From an uncultured Tolumonas sp. (GTDB lineage: Bacteria; Pseudomonadota; Gammaproteobacteria; Enterobacterales; Aeromonadaceae), in NCBI RefSeq assembly GCF_963678185.1, contig NZ_OY782757.1:3483501-3547500 (forward strand): DNA of 64,000 bases, written 5' to 3'. Under the pieces are notes generated by a model. It did not search any database, was not told the origin of the DNA, and worked only from the letters and a program-made list of their open reading frames with translations. A program made the translations under genes and the position numbers. This document shows positions 1 through 9,219 of the stretch, one piece after another (position 1 is the first letter of the stretch; each line of letters begins with the position of its first letter).

Positions 1-834
1 CTCCAGCTGGCGTTATGGCAAAAACTGCAAACATTACCGAATGTGCGATTGTATTGTCCGGCACAGATAAACACGCTGATACAAACGGATGAACAAGCAA
101 CAATAACGTTAAATAATGGTCAGGTGCTGTCAGCCAGCTGGTTGCTGGCAGCAGACGGTGCGAATTCTAAAATTCGGGCCTTGGCTAAGATTGGCGTTAA
201 TAGTTGGGATTACCGGCAAGATTGTTTGTTGATCAATGTTGATCTGGAGGACGAGGCGCCTGCCATCACTTGGCAGCAGTTTTATCCGTCTGGTCCACGT
301 TCATTTTTACCGCTGGCGGGGAACAAAGCCTCGTTGGTTTGGTATGACACACCGGCTCGGATCGCACAGTTAACGGCTATGACGCCAGCGATGTTGGAGC
401 GGGAAGTGAAACGCCATTTTCCTGAACAGTTACCAGCTTGCAAGGTAACTCATTTTGGCAGTTTCCCTTTGACGCGCCGACATGCGCAACACTATTACCA
501 AGGGCGGGTGATTTTACTGGGGGATGCGGCGCACACCATTCACCCGTTGGCTGGGCAGGGCGTAAATCTGGGCTTTAAGGACGTTGCCTGTTTAGTCGAT
601 CTTTGGCATTCCGTGCAGCAAAAACAACAAGATTTTGGCCAAAAGCAACTGCAGCAATATGAACGTCAACGCCTGTGCGATAACACTTTGATGCAATCAA
701 CGATGGATCTGTTTTATGCAGGGTTTAGTTCATCACACATGCCGTTGAAAGTGCTGCGCAATATCGCGTTGCTGGCAGCGGAAAACGCCGGCTGGTTGAA
801 GCAAAAAGCCCTGCGTTATGCACTCGGGTTGTAA
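1..834 (+). CDS. ubiF: UbiF, ubiquinone C6-hydroxylase (3' part only)
   Basis: This is the C-terminal 277 codons of a flavin monooxygenase. The frame is open to base 1, so the N-terminal FAD-binding GxGxxG region lies outside the window. The second FAD signature is visible as GDAAHTIHPLAGQGVNLG, preceded by the ADGAN motif. Among the UbiH/UbiF/UbiI paralogues the fit is best to UbiF: the WQQF...GPRxFLPL stretch, SLVWYD, and the C-terminal MDLFYAGFS and ALRYALGL match remembered E. coli UbiF. The enzyme hydroxylates 2-octaprenyl-3-methyl-6-methoxy-1,4-benzoquinol late in ubiquinone synthesis, at the inner membrane. Its last 19 bases overlap the convergent yeiE. Confidence 0.88.
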   Translation, partial: LQLALWQKLQTLPNVRLYCPAQINTLIQTDEQATITLNNGQVLSASWLLAADGANSKIRALAKIGVNSWDYRQDCLLINVDLEDEAPAITWQQFYPSGPRSFLPLAGNKASLVWYDTPARIAQLTAMTPAMLEREVKRHFPEQLPACKVTHFGSFPLTRRHAQHYYQGRVILLGDAAHTIHPLAGQGVNLGFKDVACLVDLWHSVQQKQQDFGQKQLQQYERQRLCDNTLMQSTMDLFYAGFSSSHMPLKVLRNIALLAAENAGWLKQKALRYALGL

Positions 835-1715
835 TTGTATTGTTTGACCTGCTGTTCCACATCCAGAAACACTTTCAGACTGCGCGATAAGTGTTTCTGC
901 TTGTGACGGATCAAATACAGTGGGCGTACGATATTGTTCATGCCTTGCAGTTGTAAAGTACTCAGGCGGCCACTTTCCAGTTGTTCTGCAATGACGGCCT
1001 GGGATAAACAACTAACGGTCTGGCTGTGGCTGACCGCGTGTTTGATGGCTTCCGAGTTACCTAATTCCATTACCAGATTAAAGTGGTGGAGTTGCGGTAA
1101 CAGTAGTTGTTCGACCACTTCGCGCGTGCCAGAACCAGCTTCACGTAAGATCCACTGACACTCGGCCAGTTGTTCTGCACTGACGGTTTTTCCTGCTAAC
1201 GGATGGGTGGCCGCACAAAACAGCAGCAGCTCATCTTGCCGCCAGAGCTGGCTTTCCAGTTCCATGCGATGACAAGGGCCTTCAATAAAGCCAATATCCA
1301 CGTCGAAATTCGCTACCGCTTCCGCAATGTCAGCACTGTTCGCGACTCTTAATTCCAGCTGGATACCGGGAAATTTTTCCCGATAACGGGCGATCACCGC
1401 CGGTAATAGATAATTCCCAATTGTAGTGCTGGCACCAATTTTTAACACACTGCGACCATCAGCAAATAGGTTTTCCAGCTCTTGCGCTTGTTCCAGTAAC
1501 GCCTGCGCACGCGGGAAAAGTAACCGGGCATTTTCATTGACAATCAAACGTTTGCCTGCGCGTTCAAACAGTTGCACACCCAGCTGATTTTCGAGATCAG
1601 CCAGCGCACTGCTGACAGCAGATTGAGATAACGAGAGTTTCTCTGCCCCGCGCGTGGTGGACTGAGTGTCGATAACGGCCAGAAAAACTTCTAATTGACG
1701 CAGCGTGATGTTCAC
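816..1715 (-). CDS. yeiE: LysR-type transcriptional regulator YeiE
   Basis: This 299-residue LysR-family regulator has an N-terminal winged helix-turn-helix (residues 1-60, with ITLRQLEVF and LSQSAVSSALADLE) and a periplasmic-binding-like effector domain. The start is GTG at 1713-1715, giving MNITLRQLEVF, close to E. coli YeiE MHITLRQLEVF. DIGFIEGPCH, WILREAGSGTRE and MELGNSEAIKHAV match that subfamily. YeiE has been linked in enterobacteria to sulfite and iron responses; the effector here is unknown. The gene is divergent from gstA, and an inverted repeat lies about 20 bp upstream of its start. It overlaps the end of ubiF convergently. Confidence 0.85.
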   Translation of the reverse strand: MNITLRQLEVFLAVIDTQSTTRGAEKLSLSQSAVSSALADLENQLGVQLFERAGKRLIVNENARLLFPRAQALLEQAQELENLFADGRSVLKIGASTTIGNYLLPAVIARYREKFPGIQLELRVANSADIAEAVANFDVDIGFIEGPCHRMELESQLWRQDELLLFCAATHPLAGKTVSAEQLAECQWILREAGSGTREVVEQLLLPQLHHFNLVMELGNSEAIKHAVSHSQTVSCLSQAVIAEQLESGRLSTLQLQGMNNIVRPLYLIRHKQKHLSRSLKVFLDVEQQVKQYNYNPSA

Positions 1716-1736
1716 AGTGATATCATTTTTTTGGAT

Positions 1737-1756
1737 TGATTATTCAAATATAATCA
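1737..1756. promoter_or_regulatory. inverted repeat between yeiE and gstA, candidate LysR operator
   Basis: TGATTAT-TCAAAT-ATAATCA is a perfect 7-bp inverted repeat with a 6-base centre. It contains the T-N11-A core typical of LysR-type binding sites. It sits 22-41 bp upstream of the GTG start of yeiE, where an autoregulatory site is expected. Binding by YeiE itself is inferred. Confidence 0.45.
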
Positions 1757-1902
1757 TTTTTAGTAATTAATTCATCTTTATTCTTTGTTTAGCTATTTTT
1801 CGGGTTTAGCACGTAATGATATTCGAGGAATGATTGACGGGAATAGTCAACCATTCCATTATCAACAGCGACGGGTAATCTCGCCTTCATTAAGGAGAAA
1901 CG

Positions 1903-2505
1903 ATGAAACTGTACTACGCTCCCGGTGCCTGTTCTCAGGCTTCCCACATTGCATTACGCGAATCAGGTTTAGATTTTCAGCTGGAAAAAGTCGATTTACG
2001 CCAGAAAGTCACTGCGTCAGGCGAAGATTATCGCACTATTAATCCACTAGGTTATGTGCCAGCGCTACAACTGGACACCGGTGATGTGATCACCGAAGGC
2101 CCAGCGATCATGCAATTTATTGCTGATCAGGCGCCGGCCTCAGGCTTGTTGCCGGCAGCCGGTGTTGCACGTTATCGTGCGATTGGCTGGTTAAATTTTA
2201 TCGCGACTGAATTGCATAAAACCTGTTCACCGCTGTTTTCCCCAACTATCACCGAAGAACAACGTAAACCTATTATTGAGCGTTTATCGTTGCGTCTGGA
2301 TGCTATCGAGCACAAGTTTGCAGCCGGCGGTTATTTAATGGGTGCGAATTACTGTGTTGCTGATATTTATCTGTTTGTTGTGACTGGCTGGTTTGGTCGG
2401 TTACAGATCCCATTAAAAAAATGGCCACACATCGAGCGTTTCCGCGAAGTGGTGGCAACACGCCCAGCAGTACAAGCCGCATTAGAAGCCGAAGGGTTGA
2501 TTTAA
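1903..2505 (+). CDS. gstA: glutathione S-transferase, GstA type
   Basis: This 200-residue cytosolic glutathione transferase matches the length and sequence of E. coli GstA (beta class). The N-terminal thioredoxin-like domain has the beta-class catalytic cysteine at residue 10 (MKLYYAPGAC) and the cis-proline region with NPLGYVPAL. The helical C-terminal domain carries IATELHK and the GANYCVADIYLF fold signature. It would conjugate or reduce electrophiles with glutathione. A good ribosome-binding site (AAGGAG, about 1891-1896) precedes the ATG. A terminator follows 20 bases after the stop, so it is probably a single-gene transcript. Confidence 0.9.
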   Translation: MKLYYAPGACSQASHIALRESGLDFQLEKVDLRQKVTASGEDYRTINPLGYVPALQLDTGDVITEGPAIMQFIADQAPASGLLPAAGVARYRAIGWLNFIATELHKTCSPLFSPTITEEQRKPIIERLSLRLDAIEHKFAAGGYLMGANYCVADIYLFVVTGWFGRLQIPLKKWPHIERFREVVATRPAVQAALEAEGLI

Positions 2506-2523
2506 CTCATCGCTTATTTGTAT

Positions 2524-2549
2524 GAAAGCCCGCTTTGCGGGCTTTTTTG
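2524..2549 (+). terminator. Rho-independent terminator after gstA
   Basis: The stem AAAGCCCGC / GCGGGCTTT with a TTT loop is followed by a run of T. It ends the gstA transcript just before hrpB. Confidence 0.85.
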
Positions 2550-2647
2550 TTTTGGCTTGCGCGTTTTAATGTCATGAAAGCTTTGGCACAATGCCGACGA
2601 GCATAACCTCGATGCCATTTGCCGAGGCATTATTACGGAGAGTTCTT

Positions 2648-5098
2648 TTGTCGCAATTACCCATCCACGATCTGTTGCCACAACTTGCGCAGGCGTGCCA
2701 TTCGCACAATCAGGTGATCCTGCAGGCATCGCCGGGGGCGGGTAAGTCGACGGTGGTGCCCTTATTCCTGTTACAACAATTAGCAGGTAGTGGTCGTATT
2801 ATCATGCTGGAACCGCGCCGCTTGGCTGCGCGAAATATTGCACTGTATCTGGCGCAGCAACTTGGTGAACCGGTCGGGCAGCAAGTGGGTTATCGCGTGC
2901 GTGGTGAGCAGAAAACCAGTAAAGCCACGCGGCTGGAAATTGTCACCGAAGGCATTTTGACGCGCATGCTGCAGCAAGATCCGGAGCTAAATGGTGTCGA
3001 TCTGCTGATTTTTGATGAGTTTCATGAACGTAGTTTACAAGCCGATACGGCACTGGCGTTTGCGTTAGAAAGTCAGGCGGCATTACGACCTGAGCTGAAA
3101 TTACTGGTGATGTCAGCCACACTCGATGGTTTACCGCTACCACAACTGCTGCCTGATGCTGTGGTGCTGAATTGCCCCGGTCGCAGTTATCCGATCACTT
3201 ACCACTATCAGCCGGTAAACCGACAACAACCGTTAGTGCCGCAATGGGGTTCGGTGATTATTGATGCTATTTCAAATGAGCAAGGCAGCTTATTAGTTTT
3301 TCTGCCCGGAGCCGGTGAAATTGATCGTTTGGCTGAATGGCTGCAAGCACGCTTATCCGACACTATTGCTGTGTTACGTTTACATGGCCGATTACCATTT
3401 GCCGAACAACAGAAGGCAATTTTGCCTTGTGCAGCAGGGCAACGCAAAGTCGTGCTGGCGACCAATGTAGCGGAAACCTCGCTGACCATAGAAGGTATTC
3501 AGGTTGTCATTGATAGTGGTCTGGAGCGTCGCAGCAGCTTTGATTTAAAAAGTGGAGTGACACGACTAGAGACCAAACAGATCGCCAAAGCGTCAGCCAC
3601 CCAACGTGCGGGGCGTGCTGGTCGTTTAGGCCCCGGTGTTTGTTATCGGTTGTGGAGCCAGGAAGCGCAAGAACGTCTGGAAGAACAGGCGCCGGCAGAG
3701 ATCCTGTGCAGTGACCTGTCATCATTGTTACTGGAAGCCGCGCTTTGGGGCAGTACGCCGGAACAATTACCTTTGCTAGACCCACCACCGGCTGCGGCAT
3801 TGGCGGCAGGCCGGCAGTTGTTGCAATGGTTGGAAGTCTTTGATGCGCAGCATAAATTGACGGATAAAGGCCATCAGCTTGCCGCCTTACCTTGTGAACC
3901 ACGCTTGGGGCATTTGTTATTAGGTGCGCAGGCGCTGGAACAGCAAGGTTATGCTGATTTACTGGTCGCAGCTTGTTATCTGGTCGCGTTACAAGAAGAG
4001 CGCGTGTTGGGTAATGATCCTGTCTCTGTGCAGTTGCAGCGTTTAAGTCATAGTCTACGCCCGACAGCACAACGCTGGTGGCAACGGTTAAACGGCGAAG
4101 CTGCTTTACCGGCTTGTTCGGTGGCGCAAATCGATCTGTTGTGTGCGCTGGCGTGGCCTGATCGCATTGCGAAAAACAGTGGTGAATTGCGGTATCAATT
4201 GGCAAATGGTCAGCGTGCCGATCTGCTGTTTGATCATCCTTGTCAGGGCAAAGAGTGGCTGGTGGCCGTCTCACTGCAACAAACGGAACAAGGCTTACGC
4301 ATCTATACCGCCGAGCCACTGGACATCGTGACGCTGCAGACTATGCAACCACAGCTGTTTCGTGAAACAACACATCTGGGCTGGGATAGCAAAGCCGAGC
4401 GAGTACGTGCAGAAAAACAAGCCTGCCTGGGTGCTATTGTGCTGAAACGTCAGCCACTCACTGATCTGAGTGCCGAGCAAAAAACACAATGTTTGCTGGA
4501 AGGGATCCGCTTACATGGTCTGGCGTGTTTACCCTGGAATGAAGAGAGCGAGCAGTGGTTGCAACGCTGGCGTTGTGCCGCTGATTGGCTGCCAGAGTTA
4601 GCATTGCCTGCGGCTGACGATACGACGTTATTAGCGAGTCTGGAGCAATGGCTATTACCACATCTGGATGGAATGTCGCGCTTGGACGATCTGCGACGAT
4701 TATCATTCCCAACCATTTTGAAAGGGAACTTAAGCTGGGCACAGCAGCAAAAATTAGATGAGTTATTACCCACCCATTTTACCGCGCCAACCGGAAGCCG
4801 TATTCCATTACGCTATGCCGCAGGGCGCGCTCCGGTGCTGGCGGTACGTATTCAGGAGATGTTTGGTCAACGCGACACACCGAAAGTGGCGCATGGCAAA
4901 ATAGCATTACAGATCGAGTTGTTATCGCCGGCGAAGCGCCCGCTACAGATCACGCAAGATCTGGTGGCCTTCTGGCAAGGGGCGTATAACGATGTAAAAA
5001 AAGAGGGCAGAGGGCGTTACCCGAAACATTTTTGGCCCGATGATCCACTAGAAGCAATGCCGACAAAAACAGTGAAACGACTGATGCAAAAGGATTAA
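2648..5098 (+). CDS. hrpB: ATP-dependent helicase HrpB
   Basis: This is a DEAH-box helicase of about 816 residues. Walker A is ASPGAGKST near residue 28, then DEFHER near 122, SATLD near 156, TNVAETSLTIEG near 272 and QRAGRAGR near 318. The family's long C-terminal extension follows. The frame is open from an ATG at 2591, but TTG at 2648 is preferred: CGGAGAG lies 5 bases upstream and the product then begins like E. coli HrpB (SLPVAAVLPEL versus LSQLPIHDLLPQL). The cellular role of HrpB is poorly defined; no RNA target can be read here. It precedes mrcB by 6 bases, the same pair as in E. coli, so they are probably cotranscribed. Confidence 0.9.
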   Translation: MSQLPIHDLLPQLAQACHSHNQVILQASPGAGKSTVVPLFLLQQLAGSGRIIMLEPRRLAARNIALYLAQQLGEPVGQQVGYRVRGEQKTSKATRLEIVTEGILTRMLQQDPELNGVDLLIFDEFHERSLQADTALAFALESQAALRPELKLLVMSATLDGLPLPQLLPDAVVLNCPGRSYPITYHYQPVNRQQPLVPQWGSVIIDAISNEQGSLLVFLPGAGEIDRLAEWLQARLSDTIAVLRLHGRLPFAEQQKAILPCAAGQRKVVLATNVAETSLTIEGIQVVIDSGLERRSSFDLKSGVTRLETKQIAKASATQRAGRAGRLGPGVCYRLWSQEAQERLEEQAPAEILCSDLSSLLLEAALWGSTPEQLPLLDPPPAAALAAGRQLLQWLEVFDAQHKLTDKGHQLAALPCEPRLGHLLLGAQALEQQGYADLLVAACYLVALQEERVLGNDPVSVQLQRLSHSLRPTAQRWWQRLNGEAALPACSVAQIDLLCALAWPDRIAKNSGELRYQLANGQRADLLFDHPCQGKEWLVAVSLQQTEQGLRIYTAEPLDIVTLQTMQPQLFRETTHLGWDSKAERVRAEKQACLGAIVLKRQPLTDLSAEQKTQCLLEGIRLHGLACLPWNEESEQWLQRWRCAADWLPELALPAADDTTLLASLEQWLLPHLDGMSRLDDLRRLSFPTILKGNLSWAQQQKLDELLPTHFTAPTGSRIPLRYAAGRAPVLAVRIQEMFGQRDTPKVAHGKIALQIELLSPAKRPLQITQDLVAFWQGAYNDVKKEGRGRYPKHFWPDDPLEAMPTKTVKRLMQKD

Positions 5099-5104
5099 TT
5101 CATT

Positions 5105-7405
5105 TTGGCAAAGAAACCGGTAACAAAAAAAGTAACAAGCTATCCATTCTGGCATTGGCGCCGCTGGATAAGTTTTGCCATCAAGCTGAGCTTGGTTGGT
5201 ATTGCCTTCATGGTAATGTTTGGTATCTATCTCGACAGCCTGATCCACAGCAAGTTTGATGGCCAGAAATGGCAGCTTCCGGCTGTGGTATATAGCCGTC
5301 CATTGGAGTTGTTTCCAGGGCAGCGTTTATCGGTGCAGCAGATGTTGCATGAGCTGAAGTTACTGAATTACCGCGAAAGTGCTCGCCCACAGGGGCCGGG
5401 GCAATATGCGGTGAATGGTCAGCGAATGCTGGTGATCCGTCGTTCGTTTGATTTTGCCGATGGCACTGAAAAGATGCGTCCGTTGTTGCTGAGTTTTAGC
5501 GGTCAGCGTCTGGCGAGTATTCAAAGTGCCGATAATCAGCATGAACTGGCCTATGTCCGCATGGATCCGGTCTTACTCGACCGCCTGAGCGGCGATGAGA
5601 TCGAAGATCGAATTTTGCTACGCATTAATCAGGTGCCGCAAACGTTCGTTAACATGCTGTTGCTGGTGGAAGACCGCGATTTTTACAGCCATGGCGGCGT
5701 GTCGATTCTTTCGATTGGCCGTGCGTTTCTGGCTAATTTACGCGCTGGTCATGCGGTACAGGGCGGCAGTACGCTGACCCAGCAGCTGGCGAAAAACTAT
5801 TTCCTCACGCGTGAACGCAGTCTGATGCGTAAAGTGCAGGAAGCCTACATGGCGGTGATCATCGATTACCGTTATGAGAAAAACCAGATCCTCGAAACCT
5901 ACATGAACGAGATCTACCTCGGTCAGAACTATGCACAAGGCGTATATGGTTTTGGTCTGGCGTCATATTTCTATTTTGGTATGCCACTCAATGAGCTGGA
6001 GCCAGATCAAATGGCGTTGCTGGTCACCATGGTGCGTGGCCCCTCTTATTACGACCCGTGGCGTTATCCAGAACGGGCACAGCAGCGTCGCGACATGATT
6101 TTGCGGTTGATGCTGGAAAATCAGCAGTTGTCACCGGAGCAGTTCCAGTTGTATGCCTCGCGGCCTTTAGGGTTACTGGAACGTGGGCAGATGACTTTTG
6201 GTCGCACCCCAGCCTTTATGAATTTGTTGCGTCGTGAATTACGCCAACGATTTGGTGAGGGTTTCCTGAAACAGTCTGGCCTGAAGATTTTTACCAGTCT
6301 GGACCCGGTGGCACAACAAGCTGCGGAAGAGTCGGTGTCCTCGCAACTGGATAGCATTGAAAAACGCCTGAATCGCAAGGAACTACAAGGTGCGATGGTG
6401 GTGACTAACCGCCATTCCGGTGAAGTGTCTGCGTTAGTTGGCGGACGGGATACCAATTATGCCGGCTTAAATCGTGCACTGGATGCGCGCCGTCCGATTG
6501 GTTCTCAGGTTAAACCGGCTGTTTATCTGACTGCACTGGATCAGGGTTATCAGTTGGCAACGCCGTTGAAAGATGAACCGTTGCAACTGCGTAATCAGGG
6601 CGGTAAAACCTGGGCGCCGCAAAACTACGATAAAACCTATCGTGGGAATGTGCCGCTATATGCGGCGATGGCCAATTCACTGAACGTACCGACCGTTCGT
6701 TTAGGTATGGCGGTTGGTATTCCGGCGGTGGCGGAAACGCTGAAAAAACTGGGAGTGACGCAGGATATTCCTCTTTTCCCGTCCCTGTTTTTGGGCATTC
6801 TGGAGTTATCGCCATTTGAGGTTAATCAGTTCTATCTGACATTAGCGACACAAGGCTTATATCAGCCATTAACCGCGATCCGCACCATTCAGGATAGTGA
6901 CGGCAAAGTGTTGTATCAACGTGCCGAGAAAGCCGAGCGCCGTATTGACAGCCAGTCTGCCTATCTGACGTTATTTACCATGACCAAAGTTGCCAGTCAG
7001 GGTACGGCGCGAGTGCTGGCATCGCAGTTCCCCGGTGCTGTGTTGGCGGGTAAAACGGGTACGACGGATAACCTGCGTGACGCCTGGTTTACAGGGATGG
7101 ATAACGACGAGTTGATCACCACCTGGGTCGGTCGGGATGATAACCAGCCCGCTGGTCTAACTGGCGCCAATGGTGCATTGCCATTATTTAGTAATTATAT
7201 GCAACGACGGGGCGTGAATTCGCTGAAATTGCAGGTACCACAAGGTATTTCCATGGTGAACTTCAATGTCGATGGTAAACCGGTGGCCAGTGGTTGTGGC
7301 GGAGCGCTGATGTTACCGGCCCGAACCGATAAACTACCACCAGAAGAAAGTTGCAGCAGTACGCCGGTGGATTGGATTAAAAATATGTTCTCTAGTGGAG
7401 AGTAA
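5105..7405 (+). CDS. mrcB: penicillin-binding protein 1B (bifunctional peptidoglycan synthase)
   Basis: This class A penicillin-binding protein has 766 residues (E. coli PBP1b has 844). It has a short basic cytoplasmic tail and one membrane segment near residues 20-42. The GT51 glycosyltransferase domain shows EDRDFY from residue 189 and GGSTLTQQLAKN near 220. The transpeptidase motifs are S467-Q-V-K, S525-L-N and K650-T-G-T. It polymerises lipid II and cross-links the peptides in the periplasm. The start is TTG at 5105, with AAGGA about 10 bases upstream; no better start is in frame. The shorter length reflects a reduced cytoplasmic tail and C-terminus. It follows hrpB. Confidence 0.93.
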   Translation: MAKKPVTKKVTSYPFWHWRRWISFAIKLSLVGIAFMVMFGIYLDSLIHSKFDGQKWQLPAVVYSRPLELFPGQRLSVQQMLHELKLLNYRESARPQGPGQYAVNGQRMLVIRRSFDFADGTEKMRPLLLSFSGQRLASIQSADNQHELAYVRMDPVLLDRLSGDEIEDRILLRINQVPQTFVNMLLLVEDRDFYSHGGVSILSIGRAFLANLRAGHAVQGGSTLTQQLAKNYFLTRERSLMRKVQEAYMAVIIDYRYEKNQILETYMNEIYLGQNYAQGVYGFGLASYFYFGMPLNELEPDQMALLVTMVRGPSYYDPWRYPERAQQRRDMILRLMLENQQLSPEQFQLYASRPLGLLERGQMTFGRTPAFMNLLRRELRQRFGEGFLKQSGLKIFTSLDPVAQQAAEESVSSQLDSIEKRLNRKELQGAMVVTNRHSGEVSALVGGRDTNYAGLNRALDARRPIGSQVKPAVYLTALDQGYQLATPLKDEPLQLRNQGGKTWAPQNYDKTYRGNVPLYAAMANSLNVPTVRLGMAVGIPAVAETLKKLGVTQDIPLFPSLFLGILELSPFEVNQFYLTLATQGLYQPLTAIRTIQDSDGKVLYQRAEKAERRIDSQSAYLTLFTMTKVASQGTARVLASQFPGAVLAGKTGTTDNLRDAWFTGMDNDELITTWVGRDDNQPAGLTGANGALPLFSNYMQRRGVNSLKLQVPQGISMVNFNVDGKPVASGCGGALMLPARTDKLPPEESCSSTPVDWIKNMFSSGE

Positions 7406-7474
7406 GTCGCTGAAATATTGCGCAGGTCATCAACTCAACGCTGACATGCCGTAAATCCATCCATGGAGGCTTGG

Positions 7475-7540
7475 GCGCCGCATCCTTGCGGCGCACAGTC
7501 GACTTATGAGTTGGTGACCCGCGGCCTCTCAGCTGAGGGG
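7475..7540. other. two hairpins between mrcB and yajL, possible convergent terminators
   Basis: The 148-base gap between convergent genes holds GCGCCGC-atcctt-GCGGCGC (7475-7494) and an almost loopless palindrome GCCTCTCAGCTGAGGGGC (about 7524-7541). Neither is followed by a clear T tract. They may be weak or factor-dependent terminators; no gene is supported here. Confidence 0.4.
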
Positions 7541-7553
7541 CAAAGGCTACCTA

Positions 7554-8117
7554 TTAAGCCAACATATCCTTACGCACCTGCGCTGCTATTTCTTTGCCTT
7601 GTAACTCCGCAACAATTGCCAACGCAAAATCAATACTGGTGGCCGGGCCTTGGCTGGTGATCAGCTTATTGGGCTTATCCACCACGACGCGATCTTGGCG
7701 GAGTTGCTTGGCGGGTAACTGACTTTGCGTACCGGGGTAACCCGTGACCAAAGCATCGCCAATCAGATCATGATGAGCTAAAACGAATGCTGGCGTGGCG
7801 CAAATTGCTGCGCGCCATAATTCGTTGGCGCGTTGTTTTTTCAGCAGCTCAATGACCATCGGGTTATCGCGCAGATATTCAGCACCCGGCAAACCGCCGG
7901 GTAATACGATCACATCGAACATCTCATGTGCTACTTCTTCCAGCAAATGATCGGCTACCAGATGTACACCACGAGAGGCGACGACTTCGCGCTGTTTGTT
8001 GGGGTTGATCGATGCGACCGTGACTTTGATTCCGCCGCGTACCAGCGTATCAATGCTGGTTACCGCTTCAATCTCTTCACAACCAGGGGCAATAATAACC
8101 AGTGCTCTTTTGCTCAT
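7554..8117 (-). CDS. yajL: YajL, DJ-1/PfpI-family protein (chaperone/deglycase-like)
   Basis: This 187-residue protein belongs to the DJ-1/ThiJ/PfpI superfamily. With the start at ATG 8115-8117 the nucleophile-elbow cysteine in AAICATPA is residue 106, the position known in E. coli YajL, which supports this start. The two ATGs just upstream lie too close to AAGGAT (8126-8131) to use it well. PGCEEIEAV carries the conserved glutamate and VLPGG the core strand. YajL is implicated in protection against oxidative and carbonyl stress; a deglycase activity is debated. It starts right after panE on the same strand, so the two form an operon as in E. coli. Confidence 0.88.
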   Translation of the reverse strand: MSKRALVIIAPGCEEIEAVTSIDTLVRGGIKVTVASINPNKQREVVASRGVHLVADHLLEEVAHEMFDVIVLPGGLPGAEYLRDNPMVIELLKKQRANELWRAAICATPAFVLAHHDLIGDALVTGYPGTQSQLPAKQLRQDRVVVDKPNKLITSQGPATSIDFALAIVAELQGKEIAAQVRKDMLA

Positions 8118-8128
8118 CATGTTCATCC

Positions 8129-9034
8129 TTATGCGGTGACAAATTGTGATTCTAATGCTTTGATTTTTAGGTATAGCGCACGGTGTCGTGGTAATTCAAG
8201 CCCGTTTCGTTCGGCTTGCTGCAACAGATAACCGGTAATGTAGTCAATTTCCGTTCGGCGTCGATTAGCGAGATCTTGTTGCATCGATGAGTAATTTTGC
8301 GCAGTACGATCGATCACCTGCAAAACCAGCGCTTGCCATTCACTAGCCGTCTTTGTTAGACCGTTTTGTAATAATAATGGTTGTAACTCCAGACACAATT
8401 CGGCGATCTCATCTTGATGCTGTAACAGGATGCCATTGGACTGATCATAAACTGCTGATAGTGGATTAATGACCGCATTCACCACCAGTTTTTGCCACTG
8501 TCGTTCCTGTATATGCTCGCTCCAGGCGGTATGTCCTAAGGCATCAACCAATGGCGACACTAATGTTTGCCACTGTTCCCCAGCTGAATTCAGTGCTCCC
8601 AGCCAGGTTTCACCAAAGCCGGTGTGTTTAATATGACGGGCGTCGGTTTTCAGGGCGCCACAACTGGTGACGCCGGCTAACAACGGATTATGCGGGAAAT
8701 GTTCGGTCAGCCATTCAGCCGTGCCCATACCGTTATGCAACAGCACAATCGGGCAAGATTCCGGCAATAAACCGATCAGCGGTTGTAAGGCATGGGTGAC
8801 TTGCCAGACTTTGGTGGTGACCAGCAAACAACCAATCTGCGTCAGATCCTGATAGCCGATACAATCAAGTTCACACATGCAAATTGAACCATCCAACTGT
8901 TCCAACAACATAGGTTTAGTTTGTTGCCGGTGTGGCTGACGTGTGTCGAGCAGGTTAACTTTCTGGCCGCTGCGTTGCAGGTGGGTGGCAAACAAAGAAC
9001 CCACGGCGCCGGCTCCTAAAATGGTCCATTGCAT
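8129..9034 (-). CDS. panE: 2-dehydropantoate 2-reductase (ketopantoate reductase)
   Basis: This 301-residue cytosolic enzyme reduces ketopantoate to pantoate with NADPH in pantothenate/CoA synthesis. The N-terminal nucleotide-binding motif is ILGAGAVGSL (GxGxxG at residues 7-12). Family landmarks are HNGMGT, KLVVNAVINPL (catalytic lysine and asparagine segment) and the C-terminal SSMQQDL...TEIDYITGYLL. The length matches E. coli PanE (303). It lies upstream of yajL with 11 bases between the panE stop and the chosen yajL ATG, and is divergent from yajQ, as in E. coli. Confidence 0.92.
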   Translation of the reverse strand: MQWTILGAGAVGSLFATHLQRSGQKVNLLDTRQPHRQQTKPMLLEQLDGSICMCELDCIGYQDLTQIGCLLVTTKVWQVTHALQPLIGLLPESCPIVLLHNGMGTAEWLTEHFPHNPLLAGVTSCGALKTDARHIKHTGFGETWLGALNSAGEQWQTLVSPLVDALGHTAWSEHIQERQWQKLVVNAVINPLSAVYDQSNGILLQHQDEIAELCLELQPLLLQNGLTKTASEWQALVLQVIDRTAQNYSSMQQDLANRRRTEIDYITGYLLQQAERNGLELPRHRALYLKIKALESQFVTA

Positions 9035-9111
9035 AAACAGGTTAACTCGCTGTCAGATATAATAATTAATTGTACGATGTCGGACATGAATTGGCAGTTT
9101 TATCTCCAGCG

Positions 9112-9148
9112 TACTTGAAGTTACAACGCTAATTACTTCGGATATCGC
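9112..9148. repeat. dispersed intergenic repeat, short form
   Basis: TACTTGAAGTTACAACG followed by ATTACTTCGGATATCG is shared, with few changes, with 43412-43483 before hemA, where the two blocks are separated by a longer middle. The copy lies 72 bases upstream of yajQ. Confidence 0.6.
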
Positions 9149-9219
9149 TGTAGATTACCTTCATTCAGATGCTGATTTCTGCTAGATTTAGCGCCAATTT
9201 GGAATGAGGAGAATTTACT

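Noticed and set aside
3507..4319. Long minus-strand open frame of 270 codons opposite hrpB
   Set aside because: It lies wholly within hrpB, whose helicase motifs are intact. The translation is low-complexity with no recognisable motif; a shadow frame.
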